DNA from: Candidatus Poribacteria bacterium
Lineage (GTDB): Bacteria > Poribacteria > WGA-4E > WGA-3G
NCBI GenBank assembly: GCA_022821495.1
Contig: JAJEDN010000121.1
Location: 1-34,778 of the forward strand
DNA: 34,778 bases
Direction of reading: 5' to 3'
The notes beneath the pieces were generated by a model, which had not been told where the DNA came from, searched no databases, and saw only the letters and a list, made by a program, of their open reading frames with translations. A program made the translations under genes and the position numbers. Positions 23,100 through 30,778 of the stretch are shown here, piece after piece (position 1 is the stretch's first letter; every line of letters starts with the position of its first letter).

Positions 23100-25218
23100 G
23101 AACATACGCCTCCTCATAATTCTCTTCATATATGCTTTACCCGTACTTGCCTCTACAGCGATCCAATTCGTTGATGTAACCGAAAACGCAGGCATTAATT
23201 TTCATCACGTCAATGGGGCAGAAGGCGCGTTTCACATACCTGAAACCCTCGGTGCCGGTGGTGCCTTCTTTGATATGGACAACGATGGGTTTCTTGACAT
23301 TTACCTCGTCAACAGTGGCTATTGGGATAAATCACCTTCAGCAAAACAGGCAGTAAGTGCACTCTATCGAAACAATCGTGATGGAACTTTTACGGACACC
23401 ACAACGGCTGCAAAGGTGGAAAACCGTGGGAACTATGGGCAAGGGGCAGCGTGTGCAGATTACAACAACGATGGTAACGTCGATCTTTATGTAACCAATT
23501 TTGGCGCAAACGTCCTTTACCGAAATAACGGAGACGGCACATTTACGGATGTCACAGCGTCCGCAGGTGTTGGTGATCCCGGATGGAGTAGCAGTGCCTG
23601 TTTTCTTGATTACAACACTGACGGACACCTGGATCTGTTCGTTGTTAACTATCTTGTATATTCGATTGATCTACGCTATCAACCGTGTGGAGAAGACGGA
23701 ATACAGACCTATTGCCATCCGTCGTTATTTGAAGGCGCGCCTGACACACTCTATCGTAATAACGGCGATGGAACGTTTACCGATGTCAGTCAAGCGGCTG
23801 GTGTTGGGGGCGTTGGGGGCATGTTTCACGGCAAGGGATTAGGGGTCGTTTCGGCAGATTTTAACAACGACGGTGCCCCTGATCTTTACGTTGCTAACGA
23901 CGACACCCGAAACGATTTTTTTTATAATAACGGCGATGGCACGTTCAGTGAAATCTCGCTACTCGCTGGATGCGCTTACAGTTTCAACGGCATAGCACAG
24001 GCGGGGATGGGGGTTGCTGTTGCGGACTACAACGCTGATAGTTGGCTCGATATTTTTGTTACAAACCTTTCTTATGAGACGAATGCACTCTATCGCAACA
24101 ACGGTGATGGTACATTTACTGATGTCATCTATGAAGCACATCTCGGTAAAGAGAGCTTTCTGTTCGTTGGGTTCGGTACCGGCTTCTTTGATGCTGATAA
24201 TGATGGATGGCAAGATATTTTTATTGCCAATGGACATATTCTTGATAACATTGAGGACACGCACGATGTTTTGACATATCGCCAACCCGATCAACTCTTT
24301 CGTAATAGCGGCGACAGCACGTTTCAAGAGGTCTCGGAAAGTGCAGGTGCCTATTTTCAACGGACTGCGGTGAGCCGAGGCGCGCTCTTTGGGGATTATG
24401 ATAACGACGGTGACGTTGATATGCTCGTCACGCAGTCTAACGGTCCCGCGACTTTATTGGAAAATTGGGAAACGCAAAGCAACTCGGTATCGATTAAAAC
24501 CGTCGGCGTTATCAGCAATCGAGACGGCATAGGCACACGTATCACGCTGACAGCAGGTGGACACACACAGATACAGGAAGTCAATCCAGGCGCAAGCTAC
24601 CTCTCCAGCCATGACCCGCGATGCCATTTTGGATTAGGAACCAACACCGTTATTGATAGGCTTGAGGTGCGATGGCAGAGCGGCGTTGTGCAAGTCTTTG
24701 AAAATCTTCCCGTAAATCAAGTGCATGTTATTTCTGAGTTTTCAGAGACACCAACCGACACACTCTTCAAAGCAGCGTGGACAGGTGATGTTTCAACCTT
24801 TCGCGGTATGAATATAGACGTAAATCTGAAAGACATCGTAGGGCGGACCCCTTTACATATTGCAGCGGAAAAGGGAAATGTTGATGCAGCGATGTTTCTT
24901 ATTGAAAATGGCGCGAATGTGAACGTTGCAGATGCCAACGGTAATACACCCTTGGTTTTCGTTATCAACAAGACAGGAAATCTGAAGATCACCGAGCGAT
25001 TGCTTGAAAAAGGCGCGAGCGTAAATGCCCAAAACCGCACTGGGGAAACAGCACTCATGTATGCGGCGTGGCACGGACATTCGGCGATCGTCCAGTTGTT
25101 GCTTGAAAACCGTGCCGATGTTACCCTAAAAAATAGGCAAGGCAATACGGCTTTGACGCTCGCGGAATCAAAAGGACATCAGCAAATTGTGGAGATGCTC
25201 AAAGCCTCAGTGAAATAG
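23089..25218 (+). CDS. Exported FG-GAP/VCBS beta-propeller + ASPIC/UnbV + ankyrin repeat protein
   Basis: 709 aa from ATG 23089. A Sec signal peptide (1 to about 22) is followed by FG-GAP/VCBS repeats with at least seven calcium-loop motifs such as DMDNDGFLD, DYNNDGNVD and DYDNDGDVD (to about 450), a CRTAC1-like propeller. An ASPIC/UnbV domain follows (about 463-547; RDGIGTRITL, NPGASYLSSHD, HFGLG). Residues about 558-709 are four ankyrin repeats (RTPLHIAAEKGN, NTPLVFVINK, ETALMYAAWHGH, NTALTLAESKGH). The first two modules are common together; ankyrins on the same exported chain are unusual. The start overlaps the SUMF1-like stop by 11 nt; the longer in-frame start at 23053 would precede the signal peptide with extra polar residues. 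Host-directed or structural role unknown. Confidence 0.88.
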   Translation: MKNKNIRLLIILFIYALPVLASTAIQFVDVTENAGINFHHVNGAEGAFHIPETLGAGGAFFDMDNDGFLDIYLVNSGYWDKSPSAKQAVSALYRNNRDGTFTDTTTAAKVENRGNYGQGAACADYNNDGNVDLYVTNFGANVLYRNNGDGTFTDVTASAGVGDPGWSSSACFLDYNTDGHLDLFVVNYLVYSIDLRYQPCGEDGIQTYCHPSLFEGAPDTLYRNNGDGTFTDVSQAAGVGGVGGMFHGKGLGVVSADFNNDGAPDLYVANDDTRNDFFYNNGDGTFSEISLLAGCAYSFNGIAQAGMGVAVADYNADSWLDIFVTNLSYETNALYRNNGDGTFTDVIYEAHLGKESFLFVGFGTGFFDADNDGWQDIFIANGHILDNIEDTHDVLTYRQPDQLFRNSGDSTFQEVSESAGAYFQRTAVSRGALFGDYDNDGDVDMLVTQSNGPATLLENWETQSNSVSIKTVGVISNRDGIGTRITLTAGGHTQIQEVNPGASYLSSHDPRCHFGLGTNTVIDRLEVRWQSGVVQVFENLPVNQVHVISEFSETPTDTLFKAAWTGDVSTFRGMNIDVNLKDIVGRTPLHIAAEKGNVDAAMFLIENGANVNVADANGNTPLVFVINKTGNLKITERLLEKGASVNAQNRTGETALMYAAWHGHSAIVQLLLENRADVTLKNRQGNTALTLAESKGHQQIVEMLKASVK

Positions 25219-25246
25219 ACAGACGGAAAAACAATAGGAGAACGCA

Positions 25247-27151
25247 ATGGTTCTGACACGCGGTGTCACCCTAAAATCGGTTACACTGGCACTGATCCTT
25301 ATCCCGATCAACTGCTATTGGATTATGTATACGGAAATGGTTTGGTGGGGACTTTTTCCGACGACGATGTCGCTTTTTTTTAATGCGGTCTTCTTTCTGT
25401 TTATTATTACACTTTTCAATCTACTCCTGCGACGCGTCAAACAGCAGTGGGCTTTGACACACGGCGAGCTGCTCGTCATCTACGTGATGCTCTGTATGGC
25501 GAGTGCTATCGCATCACATGACCACGCACAGGTGCTTATCCCGATGATCGGACACGTCTTCTGGTTCGATACACCTGAAAACGAGTGGCGAGAACTTCTA
25601 TACCGCTACATACCGACTTGGGGCACTGTCCAAGATAAACGGATCTTAGAGGGGTTTTACGAGGGGCAATCCACACTTTACGACATTGAAGTCTTACGGG
25701 CGTGGTTGGGACCGACTTTGTGGTGGACAAGTTTTATTGTAGTACTCATATTTGTTATGCTGTGTATCAATGTTGTGCTTCGGAAACAGTGGACTGAACG
25801 CGAAAAACTCGCCTATCCAATCATTCAACTGCCGTTAGAGATGACACGGGATAGTGGTGCCAACTTCTTCCGAGGCAGGGTCTTTTGGACTGCATTTATC
25901 CTCGTCTCAGTCCTGAATCTTATTAACGGGCTCAGTTATCTCTTTCCAACGATCCCAATTGTCGGGGTTCGGTTTCGGAATATCAGCCACTTTTTCACTG
26001 AAAAACCGTGGAATGCGATCGGCTGGACACCCTTTTCTATCTACCCATTTGTCATTGGACTCGGGTTCTTCATGCCCTTAGATTTGTCGTTTTCCTGCTG
26101 GTTCTTTTATCTCTTCCGTAAGATGCAACGCGTCGGTGGGGCAATCGTTGGCGTTCGCGGGTTACCCGGATTCCCCTATGACCGACAGCAGTCGCTCGGT
26201 GCGTATCTTGGACTTGCGATCTTCGCTGTATGGGCAAGCCGGAAATACCTCGCTGAGGTTTTTAAACAGGTGACCACAGGCCGTTCAAGTCTCGACGAAT
26301 CCGTTGAACCGATGCGATACCGAACCGCTATTATCGGTATTGTCTTCGGATGTGTCTATCTCATAGCCTTCTCTGTGAAGATAGGCATCAGTATTTCGCT
26401 CGGTATCGCCTTCTTTGTGATGTATTTCGCATTGTCAACGGGGATTACGCGGATGCGGGTTGAATCCGGCGCGCCTGCACACGATTTACACTTTATGGGA
26501 CCAGATTATGCTTTACCAGCGATTTTAGGATCACGCCGTATGGGCGGCGCTAACCTCACTGCACTCTCTTTTCTGTTTTTCTTCAACCGTGCGCACCGTA
26601 GCCATCCGATGCCGCACCAACTGGAGGGGTTTCAACTCGCTTCGCGGGCACGATTTAACCCGAAACCGTTGGTGTGGGTAATACTCTTAGCCGTGATCGT
26701 CGGTTCTATCGGTTCTTTCTGGGCATATCTGCATGATGTCTATCGTTTTGGATCATCAGGAAGCTTCGCGCACCACCCTTTCAATCGACTCCAACAGCAG
26801 CTCAATTTCCCGACAAACACGAACATACCTGAAGTGACGTTTATGGGCATCGGGATGGGATTCACGTTTCTCCTGATGTTTTTACGGATGCGTTTCTTTT
26901 GGTGGCCCTTCCACGCTGTCGGCTATGCTGTTTCCGGGGCAGCCGACTGGTGTATGAACTGGCTCTGGATCTCGCTTGTGATTAGTACAGTCGCGAAATG
27001 GCTGATTATTAAACAGGGCGGTCTGCAATTACACCGAAAAGCAGCACCTTTTTTCCTCGGCTTAATTCTCGGTGAATTCGTCGCGGGCAGTTTATGGAGT
27101 TTCTACGGCATGGCAACAGAGACCCGAATATTCCCCTTTAAAGATTGGTAA
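25247..27151 (+). CDS. Polytopic membrane protein, DUF6785-like
   Basis: 634 aa with many hydrophobic segments spread over the whole length (about 12 or more, for example near 11-31, 42-62, 155-175, 205-225, 255-275, 360-395, 480-500 and 540-560). The N-terminus (YWIMYTEMVWWGLFPTTMSLFFNAVFF) and the central HDLHFMGPDYALP segment match, as I recall it, the DUF6785/DUF6784 membrane family found in Poribacteria and Planctomycetes. Those proteins are distantly like OPT-type transporters, so a transport role is only a guess. AGGAG lies before ATG 25247, which is 28 nt after the ankyrin gene, so it probably ends the same transcript. No clear terminator follows. Confidence 0.75.
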   Translation: MVLTRGVTLKSVTLALILIPINCYWIMYTEMVWWGLFPTTMSLFFNAVFFLFIITLFNLLLRRVKQQWALTHGELLVIYVMLCMASAIASHDHAQVLIPMIGHVFWFDTPENEWRELLYRYIPTWGTVQDKRILEGFYEGQSTLYDIEVLRAWLGPTLWWTSFIVVLIFVMLCINVVLRKQWTEREKLAYPIIQLPLEMTRDSGANFFRGRVFWTAFILVSVLNLINGLSYLFPTIPIVGVRFRNISHFFTEKPWNAIGWTPFSIYPFVIGLGFFMPLDLSFSCWFFYLFRKMQRVGGAIVGVRGLPGFPYDRQQSLGAYLGLAIFAVWASRKYLAEVFKQVTTGRSSLDESVEPMRYRTAIIGIVFGCVYLIAFSVKIGISISLGIAFFVMYFALSTGITRMRVESGAPAHDLHFMGPDYALPAILGSRRMGGANLTALSFLFFFNRAHRSHPMPHQLEGFQLASRARFNPKPLVWVILLAVIVGSIGSFWAYLHDVYRFGSSGSFAHHPFNRLQQQLNFPTNTNIPEVTFMGIGMGFTFLLMFLRMRFFWWPFHAVGYAVSGAADWCMNWLWISLVISTVAKWLIIKQGGLQLHRKAAPFFLGLILGEFVAGSLWSFYGMATETRIFPFKDW

Positions 27152-27250
27152 TCCGGTCTCTATGGAATTTTTGGAATCTCAATTCTCTGCCATAGCAATA
27201 GTTATTTGTTAATCGTTCAGTAGAGCATTTATGGCGAATTATCAAAATAC

Positions 27251-27433
27251 ATTGACATCTATAGTGAGGTTTCGTAGAAAATCTCTTGAATCCCGTAGGG
27301 ATGGTATCTCTGTAGAAATAGAAATCATATACCGAATCAGCCCCGTAGGGGCGGCATCTATAGAGAGGATAGTGCAAAATATCGCGAAATATCCCTAAAT
27401 TGACACCTATAGTGAGGTTTCCTAACCGCACCG
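27251..27433. repeat. Compound repeat: 23-bp direct repeats around two CCCGTAGGG palindromes
   Basis: The same 23-mer occurs at 27251-27273 and 27399-27421 with one mismatch. Between them ATCCCGTAGGGAT (27290-27302) and GCCCCGTAGGGGC (27340-27352) are palindromes exactly 50 bp apart, with related flanks (GGTATCTCTGTAGA, GGCATCTATAGAGA). The second 23-mer runs into TTTCCTAACCGCACC, one arm of the hairpin seen at 8281. Confidence 0.65.
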
Positions 27434-27847
27434 ATTACGATGTAAAATTTTGCATAACCTACCATAACCTTACCTAAAATCTGACAACCTATGCTTATTG
27501 ATAATGAAACCCAATATCAATTATATTTTTCCTAAGTAATGATAATCGCTTAAAAATATACGTGTTACCTGGGTTTATAGCCTGTAATCTCCGAAAATCT
27601 GATGCTGAAATCTTCGATGGAAGGTGTATCACTGCCATCAGGAACAAAAGTGTTGGCACTTGGTTATCTGAGGTCGGTTGTTAGGGAGGATGTTGACGGA
27701 GGGGCAAAAATTGGAAGTGAATCCGATTTGAATATATTTCACAATTCGATAAATTTTATTCGGTTGTTTTCTGCTTTTCCGGAGACTCGGTAGGCACGCT
27801 AAGGTTGTCTGTTCACATTTAGCTTGTAGGTGTTTTGGTTCGTAGTA

Positions 27848-27863
27848 GGGCAATTCATTGCCC
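27848..27863. repeat. GGGCAA-TTCA-TTGCCC hairpin
   Basis: A perfect 6-bp stem (27848-27853 and 27858-27863) with a 4-nt loop. It looks like an intergenic palindrome and has no T-tract on either side. Confidence 0.5.
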
Positions 27864-27926
27864 GTTTCCGTAGTGCCATGAATCTCACCACTATAAATCA
27901 AACCATACCTCAAACCATTTTGAAAT

Positions 27927-27964
27927 AAAAAAAGAGAGCCATCAGTTATAGATGTGGATGGCTC
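27927..27964 (-). terminator. Rho-independent terminator for the minus-strand cluster
   Basis: Read on the minus strand, an 8-bp stem (27957-27964 with 27936-27943, GAGCCATC on the plus strand) with a 13-nt loop is followed, after two bases, by seven U (A-tract 27927-27933 on the plus strand). It lies about 165 nt past the DUF1552 stop and just beyond the hicB-like remnant. Confidence 0.75.
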
Positions 27965-28024
27965 CCTTGTGTCATAACATTCTTTTCTTAATGGACAGTC
28001 GTACTTATACGACCTATAAATGAT

Positions 28025-28102
28025 CTAAACTTGCACTGCAATCAACGCGACAGAAACACCGTAACTGTTATCGCCCTTTTCAAAAATAACAACATATTCC
28101 AC
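28025..28102 (-). pseudogene. Truncated hicB-like antitoxin N-terminus
   Basis: On the minus strand GTG 28102 (AGGAG 10 nt upstream) opens a 25-residue peptide, MEYVVIFEKGDNSYGVSVALIAVQV read in two parts: the first 15 residues fit the HicB start (YVVIxEKGxNxYxxxV), while the usual PDLPGC segment is missing and a TAG follows at 28025-28027. Downstream sequence in the same frame does not resemble HicB. No hicA is nearby. It may be a relic of a toxin-antitoxin pair, or a small coding gene by chance similarity. Confidence 0.5.
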
Positions 28103-28129
28103 GAGAGCGAAACTCCTAATTTACACAGA

Positions 28130-29473
28130 TTAGGATAGATCTGACAAGCTACCAGTGCTATCGCCTAATTGTGCTAAATCGACATCCATACGGTTCAGCA
28201 TTGATAGCCAGAGATTGTTCAGCGGCGTCTCTTTCGGGTAACGGATATGGCGACCACTTTTAAGCGTCCCACAACCGTTGCCTGCGAGCAGGATCGGGAG
28301 ATCGTGGTGGCTGTGTCGATTGCCGTCTGCATTTCCACTGCCATACAAGATCATTGAATGGTCGAGTAGTGAACCCTCCGCTTCAGCGGTTGCGTCCAGT
28401 TTTTCCAAGAAGTATGCCAACTGTTGTGTATGGAAGATGTCGATCTTGCGGATTTTTGCTACCTTCTCCGCGTCACCCTGGTGATGCGACAAGTTGTGAT
28501 GTCCTTCTGTGACGTTGACAGCCGGATACGATTTATTGCTCCCTTCGTTTGCTAACGTAAAAGTCACGACACGGGTCACATCTGTCTGGAATGCAAGAAC
28601 AATCAAGTCCATCATGAGTCGGACATGTTCTTGGAAATCTTTCGGAATCTCTTCCGGGGCAGTGTAATCAGGACTTTCGATTGGCGGGAACTTTTCGGCT
28701 GCGTCAATCCTCAGTTCAATATCCCGAATAGCGGAGAAGTACTCATCGAGTTTACGTACATCGTTTCCACTGACTTGACGGATCAAATCTTTTGAGTCCT
28801 GTACGACAAAATCGAGGATACTTTTTCGCTGTTGATCGCGTTGCTCCCGCTGATCATTTGGTATAGTGGAGAACAGCCGTTCAAAGGCGAGTTTCGGGTT
28901 AACCTCTTTCGGGAGTGGCTGCGTCGCGGAACGCCACGATAACGTTGACGAATAGACGCAACTATAACCAGAGTCGCAATTCCCTGATCTGTATCCCGGA
29001 TCGATGCCGAGTTCCAGCGACGGGAGCCGGGTTTGATTGCCGACATGCGATGCTGCGGCTTGGTCAACAGAAATACCTGCATGGATATCGGATCCATCAG
29101 TTTTACGGGGTTGCGCACCTGTAAGGAAGGCTGCCATCGCACGGGCGTGATCGCCACCGCCATCGCCATTCGCGCGCGCCTTATCAGCGGTTAAGCCGCT
29201 AAGCACCAGCGTTTTGTCCTTCACATTTTCTATCGGTTTTAGGATGTCTGTGAGTTCGTAGTTAGCACCTACTTGTTTCGGTGTCCAATCCTCCATAATC
29301 TTCCCGTTAGGCACATAGAGGAACGCCATCCGATTCGGAACTGTCTGCGTTGCACTTGTGGGGGCGGCTGCCCACGATGTAACGGGTCCCATCACTTCTA
29401 ACCACGGCAGCGCGACAGTGACCCCTAAACCGCGTAGAAATGTTCGACGTGAAAGCTGTTTTGATGTGTTCAT
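28130..29473 (-). CDS. DUF1552 protein with Tat signal
   Basis: 447 aa. A twin-arginine leader (SRRTFLRGLGV, 8-18, then a hydrophobic stretch) is followed by a DUF1552 domain: YVPNGKIMEDWTP, LSGLTADKARANGDGGGDHARAMAAFLTG, NADGNRHSHHDLPILLAG and the C-terminal DVDLAQLGDSTGSLSDL. DUF1552 proteins occur in Planctomycetes, Verrucomicrobia and myxobacteria, usually beside a DUF1592-type cytochrome like the one at 31978-34506; the pair is thought to act in the periplasm but its reaction is unknown. Here two genes and a MITE-like element lie between the partners. ATG 29473 is shared in wording with the SGL gene's start. A terminator follows at 27927-27964. Confidence 0.93.
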   Translation of the reverse strand: MNTSKQLSRRTFLRGLGVTVALPWLEVMGPVTSWAAAPTSATQTVPNRMAFLYVPNGKIMEDWTPKQVGANYELTDILKPIENVKDKTLVLSGLTADKARANGDGGGDHARAMAAFLTGAQPRKTDGSDIHAGISVDQAAASHVGNQTRLPSLELGIDPGYRSGNCDSGYSCVYSSTLSWRSATQPLPKEVNPKLAFERLFSTIPNDQREQRDQQRKSILDFVVQDSKDLIRQVSGNDVRKLDEYFSAIRDIELRIDAAEKFPPIESPDYTAPEEIPKDFQEHVRLMMDLIVLAFQTDVTRVVTFTLANEGSNKSYPAVNVTEGHHNLSHHQGDAEKVAKIRKIDIFHTQQLAYFLEKLDATAEAEGSLLDHSMILYGSGNADGNRHSHHDLPILLAGNGCGTLKSGRHIRYPKETPLNNLWLSMLNRMDVDLAQLGDSTGSLSDLS

Positions 29474-29577
29474 AATCCTTCCATCCTACAAAAGGCGATT
29501 TGTTATGAAACCGGTTTAACAGATGCAAACATTATATCACAAGTATAGGCGAATGTCAAATCTGTTTTTTAAAAACG

Positions 29578-29708
29578 CAGGGCTATTTAGTTTTCCACTG
29601 TTCTGTCTAATTTTGACTCCCAGGCCCCGCGGGAGCAGTTTGGAACCGCTCCGGTGCTGCAGCACAAACGCGCAAAACCAGATAAATCCTTAAAACTAAA
29701 TGACTCTG
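29578..29708. mobile_element. MITE-like element, copy 2 (131 bp)
   Basis: Terminal inverted repeats (29578-29593 and 29693-29708, 13 of 16) match the ends of copy 1 at 8227-8358 (TTTAGTT / AACTAAATG), with shared CCCAGGCCC and CTTAAAACT inside. The central hairpin differs: GGAGCAGTT (29632-29640) against AACCGCTCC with one mismatch. TTAAAAACG before it and TAAAAAACG after it may be a target duplication. It separates the SGL and DUF1552 genes. Confidence 0.65.
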
Positions 29709-29723
29709 TAAAAAACGACTCAT

Positions 29724-30764
29724 TTAAAACAACGGAGCACCCTGCGCTTCAACATAAACCGAGTAGAGAGATTGGCTACCCGTCATAAAGAGCCTGTTCC
29801 GTTTCACACCACCGAAGCAGATATTTGAACAAATTTCTGGGAGGTGTATTTTGCCGATCAACGTGCCGTCCGGCGCGAAAATGTGCACCCCATCGTAGCC
29901 TTCACCGACCCACCCTGTACCCGTCCAAACATTGCCATCAGTATCGCACCGAAGACCGTCAGCAGCACCGGGTGCCATCTCAGCGAAGACCTGTTTGTTG
30001 CTTAACCGCTCACCGTCTACAACATCGAAGACAACGATATTTTTCGGTGTGCCTGTGTCAGCGATATAGAGTTTTTCGTAGTCAGGCGAAAAGCAGATGC
30101 CGTTCGGTCTTTCGAGTGCTTCTGTCACAATCGTCGCTTTCCCAGTGTCCGGATTTAGACGATAGACGGAGGTCGGCAGTTCAAAAGGTGCTTTATGTCC
30201 TTCATAATTGAACAGGATACCGTATCCGGGATCTGTGAACCAGATATGTTCGTCGGGGTGGACGACTACGTCGTTCGGGGCGTTGAACCGTTTGCCTTCA
30301 AAATTATCAATCAGGACGGTAACCGTTCCGTCATATTCCGTGCGAGTGACGCGCCGTGTGCCGTGTTCACAGCTGATAAGCCGACCTTGCCGGTCGCGCG
30401 TGTGACCGTTGGTATGGTTAGACGGTTTGCGATAGACACTCACTTTACCGGTGGCTTCCTGCCATTTCAGGATCCGGTTGTTCGGAATATCGCTCCAGAG
30501 GAGGTACCCACCATCACCGAACCAGACAGGTCCTTCGGACCAGCGCGCACCTGTCCACAATCGTTCGACAACAGCGTTGCCAATTTTGTATTTCGCAAAA
30601 CGTGGGTCGATCACTTCAACCGCTGGATCGGGATAACGGGTAATCGGTCCCTCTTTTGAAGGAATATCTGCCAAAGTAGTCAAAGGGTTTAGTATTGGCA
30701 AAGCAACGCTTACACCCAGACCGCGTAAAAATGTTCGACGTGAAAGTTGTTTTGATGTGTTCAT
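29724..30764 (-). CDS. Tat-exported SMP-30/gluconolactonase-like protein
   Basis: 346 aa from ATG 30764 (GGAG 7 nt upstream); an earlier in-frame start would place 13 residues before the Tat leader. The leader SKQLSRRTFLRGLGVSVALP sends it folded to the periplasm. The rest is a six-bladed SMP-30/gluconolactonase/LRE-like propeller: ARWSEGPVW, NAPNDVVVHP, HIWFTDPGYG, RPNGICFSPD, LYIADTG. By analogy the metal ligands would be E77 (SEGP), N164 (APND) and D236 (IADT). Family enzymes hydrolyse sugar lactones, but many are of unknown substrate. It follows the HExxH lipoprotein gene by 14 nt, so it belongs to the same operon as the DUF1592-type cytochrome. Confidence 0.92.
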   Translation of the reverse strand: MNTSKQLSRRTFLRGLGVSVALPILNPLTTLADIPSKEGPITRYPDPAVEVIDPRFAKYKIGNAVVERLWTGARWSEGPVWFGDGGYLLWSDIPNNRILKWQEATGKVSVYRKPSNHTNGHTRDRQGRLISCEHGTRRVTRTEYDGTVTVLIDNFEGKRFNAPNDVVVHPDEHIWFTDPGYGILFNYEGHKAPFELPTSVYRLNPDTGKATIVTEALERPNGICFSPDYEKLYIADTGTPKNIVVFDVVDGERLSNKQVFAEMAPGAADGLRCDTDGNVWTGTGWVGEGYDGVHIFAPDGTLIGKIHLPEICSNICFGGVKRNRLFMTGSQSLYSVYVEAQGAPLF

Positions 30765-30778
30765 AAGTTCTCCGAGAT

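Larger units (their letters stand above)
27152..28129. other. Repeat-rich intergenic region between convergent genes
   Basis: 978 bp. It contains the 23-bp direct repeats and CCCGTAGGG palindromes (27251-27433), a GGGCAA hairpin (27848-27863), a minus-strand terminator (27927-27964) and a hicB-like remnant (28025-28102). Short ORFs at 27602-27793 (+) and 27638-27913 (-) overlap each other, lack ribosome binding sites and match nothing I know, so I do not call them. Confidence 0.6.

Noticed and set aside
27530..27560. Fur-box-like AATGATAATC
   Set aside because: Matches about 12 of 19 positions of the consensus and has no convincing gene downstream.
27602..27913. Two overlapping short ORFs (63 codons plus strand, 91 codons minus strand)
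   Set aside because: No Shine-Dalgarno, no recognisable motif, and the minus ORF runs through the palindromic repeat at 27848.
27152..28129. tRNA or other structured RNA gene in the largest gap
   Set aside because: I found no cloverleaf or known RNA motif by eye; a covariance-model scan would be needed to be sure.
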